NCBI GenBank assembly: GCA_016844935.1
Contig: JAERTK010000199.1
Coordinates: 1-44,848, forward strand
Direction: 5' to 3'
DNA length: 44,848 nucleotides
Source: Desulfobacteraceae bacterium
GTDB taxonomy: Bacteria; Desulfobacterota; DSM-4660; Desulfatiglandales; Desulfatiglandaceae
The notes beneath the pieces were generated by a model. The model had not been told where the DNA came from. It worked only from the letters and a program-made list of their open reading frames with translations, and searched no databases. How positions within the stretch are numbered: the stretch's first letter is position 1; each line of letters opens with the position of its first letter. This document shows positions 42,765-44,848 of this stretch, in pieces. The position numbers and the translations under genes were made by a program.

Positions 42765-42994
42765 TTGGAGATCGCTAAAAAAAGTTGCTGAAATTGATGG
42801 CGATTTTAGGATCAGTGGGGGTCGGTGCACTGGGAGAAACAAGAAAGACAGACGGAGAATTCTTTGACTTTCCGCATAGATAGGAAGATTGAAAGCACGC
42901 TTGAAAGATGTTTGCCTTTTATGTTCTTTCGGAATGAAACGCAAAACCACGTTCCAAGCTTATACACGATACCCAAAACTGCCAAGTTATCCTT

Positions 42995-43015
42995 ATATCA
43001 TAAATTTTACGATAT
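42995..43015. promoter_or_regulatory. 21-bp imperfect palindrome between two sigma-54 promoters
   Basis: ATATCATAAATTTTACGATAT is symmetric except at one pair and the centre. It lies about 230 bases from the left and 160 bases from the right promoter, a suitable enhancer position for both. The binding protein is unknown; EBP4 is a candidate. Confidence 0.4.
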
Positions 43016-43174
43016 TTCGACTTTATTCACAGGATTTAGTCGGTCTCTCCAGGCCAGTTCACATCATTTGAAGGATTTATCTACAGAATCGATGCCACTC
43101 TAAAGACAAATGGCCAGCGCCAGCAGCAAGAATTCCCAGTACTTATGGACAGGGCGTCTTATTCATTCCCCTGT

Positions 43175-43192
43175 TTGGCATGCCTTTTGCTC
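43175..43192 (+). promoter_or_regulatory. Sigma-54 promoter of the small membrane protein gene
   Basis: TTTGGCATGCCTTTTGCT has GG-N10-GC, TGGCA and TTGCT: a near-consensus site. The start point would be near 43202, 47 bases before the gene at 43249. Confidence 0.75.
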
Positions 43193-43248
43193 AAACCAGG
43201 CCATAACAGCAGTGGCACTTTCCAAAAAAGTAGAGGAGGGTTGCAGTC

Positions 43249-43521
43249 ATGAAAACGAGAACAGCTATTATCATCAGGATTATGGGGGTCTTTCTGAGCA
43301 TGTTGGGTGCAGCAATTTTTTGTCTGCTTTTCGTTTTATGGAGTGTGGAAGAATATTCCAGGTATTCGGTGCCCATTTGGCCCATGGTTATCGGCATGGG
43401 AATCACATTCCTTGGCCTCATATGCGTCAAGACAGGATCAACATCAAACTATGGCCCACCGGCTGGAAACCCGGATTTCAGCCCGTCAACCCGTAATCGG
43501 ATCAAATTCCTCCTTTTCTGA
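43249..43521 (+). CDS. Small membrane protein of unknown function
   Basis: A protein of 90 residues with a GGAGGG ribosome site. Two predicted transmembrane helices are IIIRIMGVFLSMLGAAIFCL (running on into LFVLWSV) and VPIWPMVIGMGITFLGLICV, with a short loop (EEYSRYS) between them. The C-terminal 25 residues are polar (GPPAGNPDFSPSTRNR). I recognise no family. Its own sigma-54 promoter makes it more than a random frame: it is expressed under an activator's control, perhaps together with the secreted proteins encoded on the other side. It might be part of an envelope stress or surface system. Confidence 0.7.
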   Translation: MKTRTAIIIRIMGVFLSMLGAAIFCLLFVLWSVEEYSRYSVPIWPMVIGMGITFLGLICVKTGSTSNYGPPAGNPDFSPSTRNRIKFLLF

Positions 43522-43645
43522 ATCGATCCGTTCCGACCCCTCGATACCCCCTTGGTAGCCAGCCCTAAATTCATTAAAAGTGGCGCAGGTGTGACCTCAT
43601 TTTCCCTGCCTATGGCTACCGATGATATGCCTCCGTGGCGTAGGT

Positions 43646-44848
43646 TTACAAACGTTGAATCAAATAAACAAAGACCGGCAACCTGCTTTCCTCTTTCAGT
43701 TGATAAAACTGGGGCAAGAGTTCTCTTTTGTTCGGACTGTCTTTTAGCGGTGATAAATATATGGCACCCTTTGATTTGTTTTTCACATCTGCATTCTTTA
43801 AGAGCTCCGTCAGGGACAGATAATGATCAGTTGGTAAATTAGCCCCCATGATAAAATTTCCGGTGACCCCTATGCGGTTGTACCCGTCATTAATTTCCAT
43901 CATTTTGCTGAAGGCCTCTTTAACCTGTTCGACGGTCACCGGTTTGCCGATCCCGGCAAGCGTATCGGCATCAATGGATTCAAACCCGATATTGATATAG
44001 GTGTCAAAAGGCAATTCATTCAATTTTTCAAACAGCGTTTCCCCTGCCCCTAAAAAAGAGCCCACACTGCCAAAAAGGTATAAAAATGGATCTTGTTTCG
44101 TGCGCTGCCTAAACCCGAATTCTTTATATGCCAGTTCGGCGGCATAACAGATTAAGTCATCCCCCGCGGCAAGGGCATCGTGGTTTCCTAAGAACAGGGC
44201 ATGGTAGTTGGCCCGGTCTGCTCCGAAATGATCTTTCAAGGCCGTGATCTGATCCAGCACACTCTCTTTCGACCTTTTTCGGAATTTTTGATCTGATTTG
44301 ACGCAGCAAAATTTACAATGATAAAGACATCCATCGGCAATGGTGACAGGGATAATGTCATAATTCACATGCCTCGTGTCAGGAGGGAGTACGGAAATCC
44401 TGCCGCCGATGATTTCGTTCAGCCGCTGGCTTCGTTCATGAAGCGTTTGGTCATCATTGGCCAGTATCCGTTTTATGAGATCCTTTGCCTGGGGATAGAG
44501 ACCCTTGGAATTCGCCATATACAAATTGGCATATAGTTGGGACCATTCGGCCAACGCCATCATGACATGGGGATTTGAAAAACATTTAACGTCCCAGACC
44601 GGGTTACTGACATACGGTAGACAGGGGAGATAATACTCTCCCATCCAGGAAACAACCCCGTCACTGCCGCTTTTATCACCAACCGTATAGTATACCCAGT
44701 CGTTTCCCACCGTCCGTTTAAAGTGCTCCGCGGGATGGGGCCAGTCAGGCGTCAGCCCCCTTATGGATATAATCTCACCGTTCAGATTAAAGCAGAATTC
44801 AAATCCGGGGGTTCTTATTTCCGAATATCGATACGGTCTCCGTGGAAA
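43646..44848 (-). CDS. Radical SAM protein, 5' end beyond the window
   Basis: At least 400 residues. The reading frame is open to the right edge, so the true start lies outside; the first possible internal start (GTG at 44710) would cut off clearly coding residues such as TPGFEFCFNLNGEI. The iron-sulfur motif is C-L-Y-H-C-K-F-C (C-x3-C-x2-C), placed in the middle of the protein after a region of about 170 residues. Downstream segments (FLGNHDALAAG, GSVGSFLGAGETLF, INIGFESIDADTLAGIGKPVTVEQ, NFIMGANLP) follow the Elp3/MiaB-like layout of the TIM-barrel. The reaction is not predictable from this. It converges on the small membrane gene, leaving 124 bases between. Confidence 0.85.
   Translation of the reverse strand, partial: FPRRPYRYSEIRTPGFEFCFNLNGEIISIRGLTPDWPHPAEHFKRTVGNDWVYYTVGDKSGSDGVVSWMGEYYLPCLPYVSNPVWDVKCFSNPHVMMALAEWSQLYANLYMANSKGLYPQAKDLIKRILANDDQTLHERSQRLNEIIGGRISVLPPDTRHVNYDIIPVTIADGCLYHCKFCCVKSDQKFRKRSKESVLDQITALKDHFGADRANYHALFLGNHDALAAGDDLICYAAELAYKEFGFRQRTKQDPFLYLFGSVGSFLGAGETLFEKLNELPFDTYINIGFESIDADTLAGIGKPVTVEQVKEAFSKMMEINDGYNRIGVTGNFIMGANLPTDHYLSLTELLKNADVKNKSKGAIYLSPLKDSPNKRELLPQFYQLKEESRLPVFVYLIQRL

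Larger units (their letters stand above)
42701..43248. other. Divergent regulatory region with two sigma-54 promoters
   Basis: 548 bases without a supported gene. A minus-strand sigma-54 promoter lies near the left end, a plus-strand one near the right end, and a 21-bp imperfect palindrome stands between them. Confidence 0.7.

Overview
The window looks like a chromosomal segment of a strictly anaerobic, probably sulfate- or sulfite-reducing bacterium of the Desulfobacterales type. This is an inference from gene content: a CooS carbon monoxide dehydrogenase with its ferredoxin and flavoprotein, a V/A-type ATPase, several sigma-54 activators, a TRAP transporter, and a pathway that releases sulfite from C3-sulfonates. 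There is no rRNA, tRNA, CRISPR array or insertion sequence with a transposase.

Positions 1-3.5 kb carry the end of one sigma-54 activator (EBP1), an exported TPR protein, a 160-bp MITE-like inverted-repeat element, and a GAF-type activator (EBP2) on the minus strand. EBP2 faces away from a sigma-54 promoter with three copies of a 14-bp operator-like site. From 4 to 8.7 kb follow suyA, suyB, hpsN, an SDR and a zinc alcohol dehydrogenase. Together they read as oxidation of 2,3-dihydroxypropane-1-sulfonate (DHPS) to sulfolactate and its cleavage to pyruvate plus sulfite. A second sigma-54 promoter, with three copies of a different 16-bp site, precedes a TRAP transporter (DctP, DctQ, DctM types) and a further SDR (9.4-13.4 kb). 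A CaCA cation antiporter, acetate kinase and a PAS-type activator (EBP3) close this block. Acetate kinase would give ATP from the pyruvate, and sulfite could serve as electron acceptor.

At 17.36-17.55 kb is what reads as a classical ribosome-mediated transcription attenuator: a sigma-70 promoter, a 22-codon leader ORF with six consecutive aromatic codons (FFYFWF), a 10-bp antiterminator pairing and a competing perfect terminator. It precedes an 854-residue protein that joins a metallo-beta-lactamase domain, a GNAT-like domain and an unassigned C-terminal half. A CNT-type nucleoside transporter and a MucR/Ros zinc-finger regulator follow.

Positions 22.3-29.7 kb (minus strand) hold a seven-gene V/A-ATPase operon in the order B-D-I-K-E-DUF2764-A, a circular permutation of the usual bacterial order. 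A Phd/VapC toxin-antitoxin pair lies directly upstream on the same strand. Then come a membrane permease and a CrtI-like FAD oxidoreductase. A CODH cassette (FNOR-cooF-cooS) is bracketed by 63-bp direct repeats, one of which is the 3' end of a GAF-type activator gene (EBP4).

The last 5.5 kb encode two secreted proteins (one with CARDB and beta-propeller-like repeats), a 90-residue membrane protein, and an incomplete radical SAM gene running off the window. The propeller gene and the small membrane gene are driven by two divergent sigma-54 promoters with a 21-bp imperfect palindrome between them.
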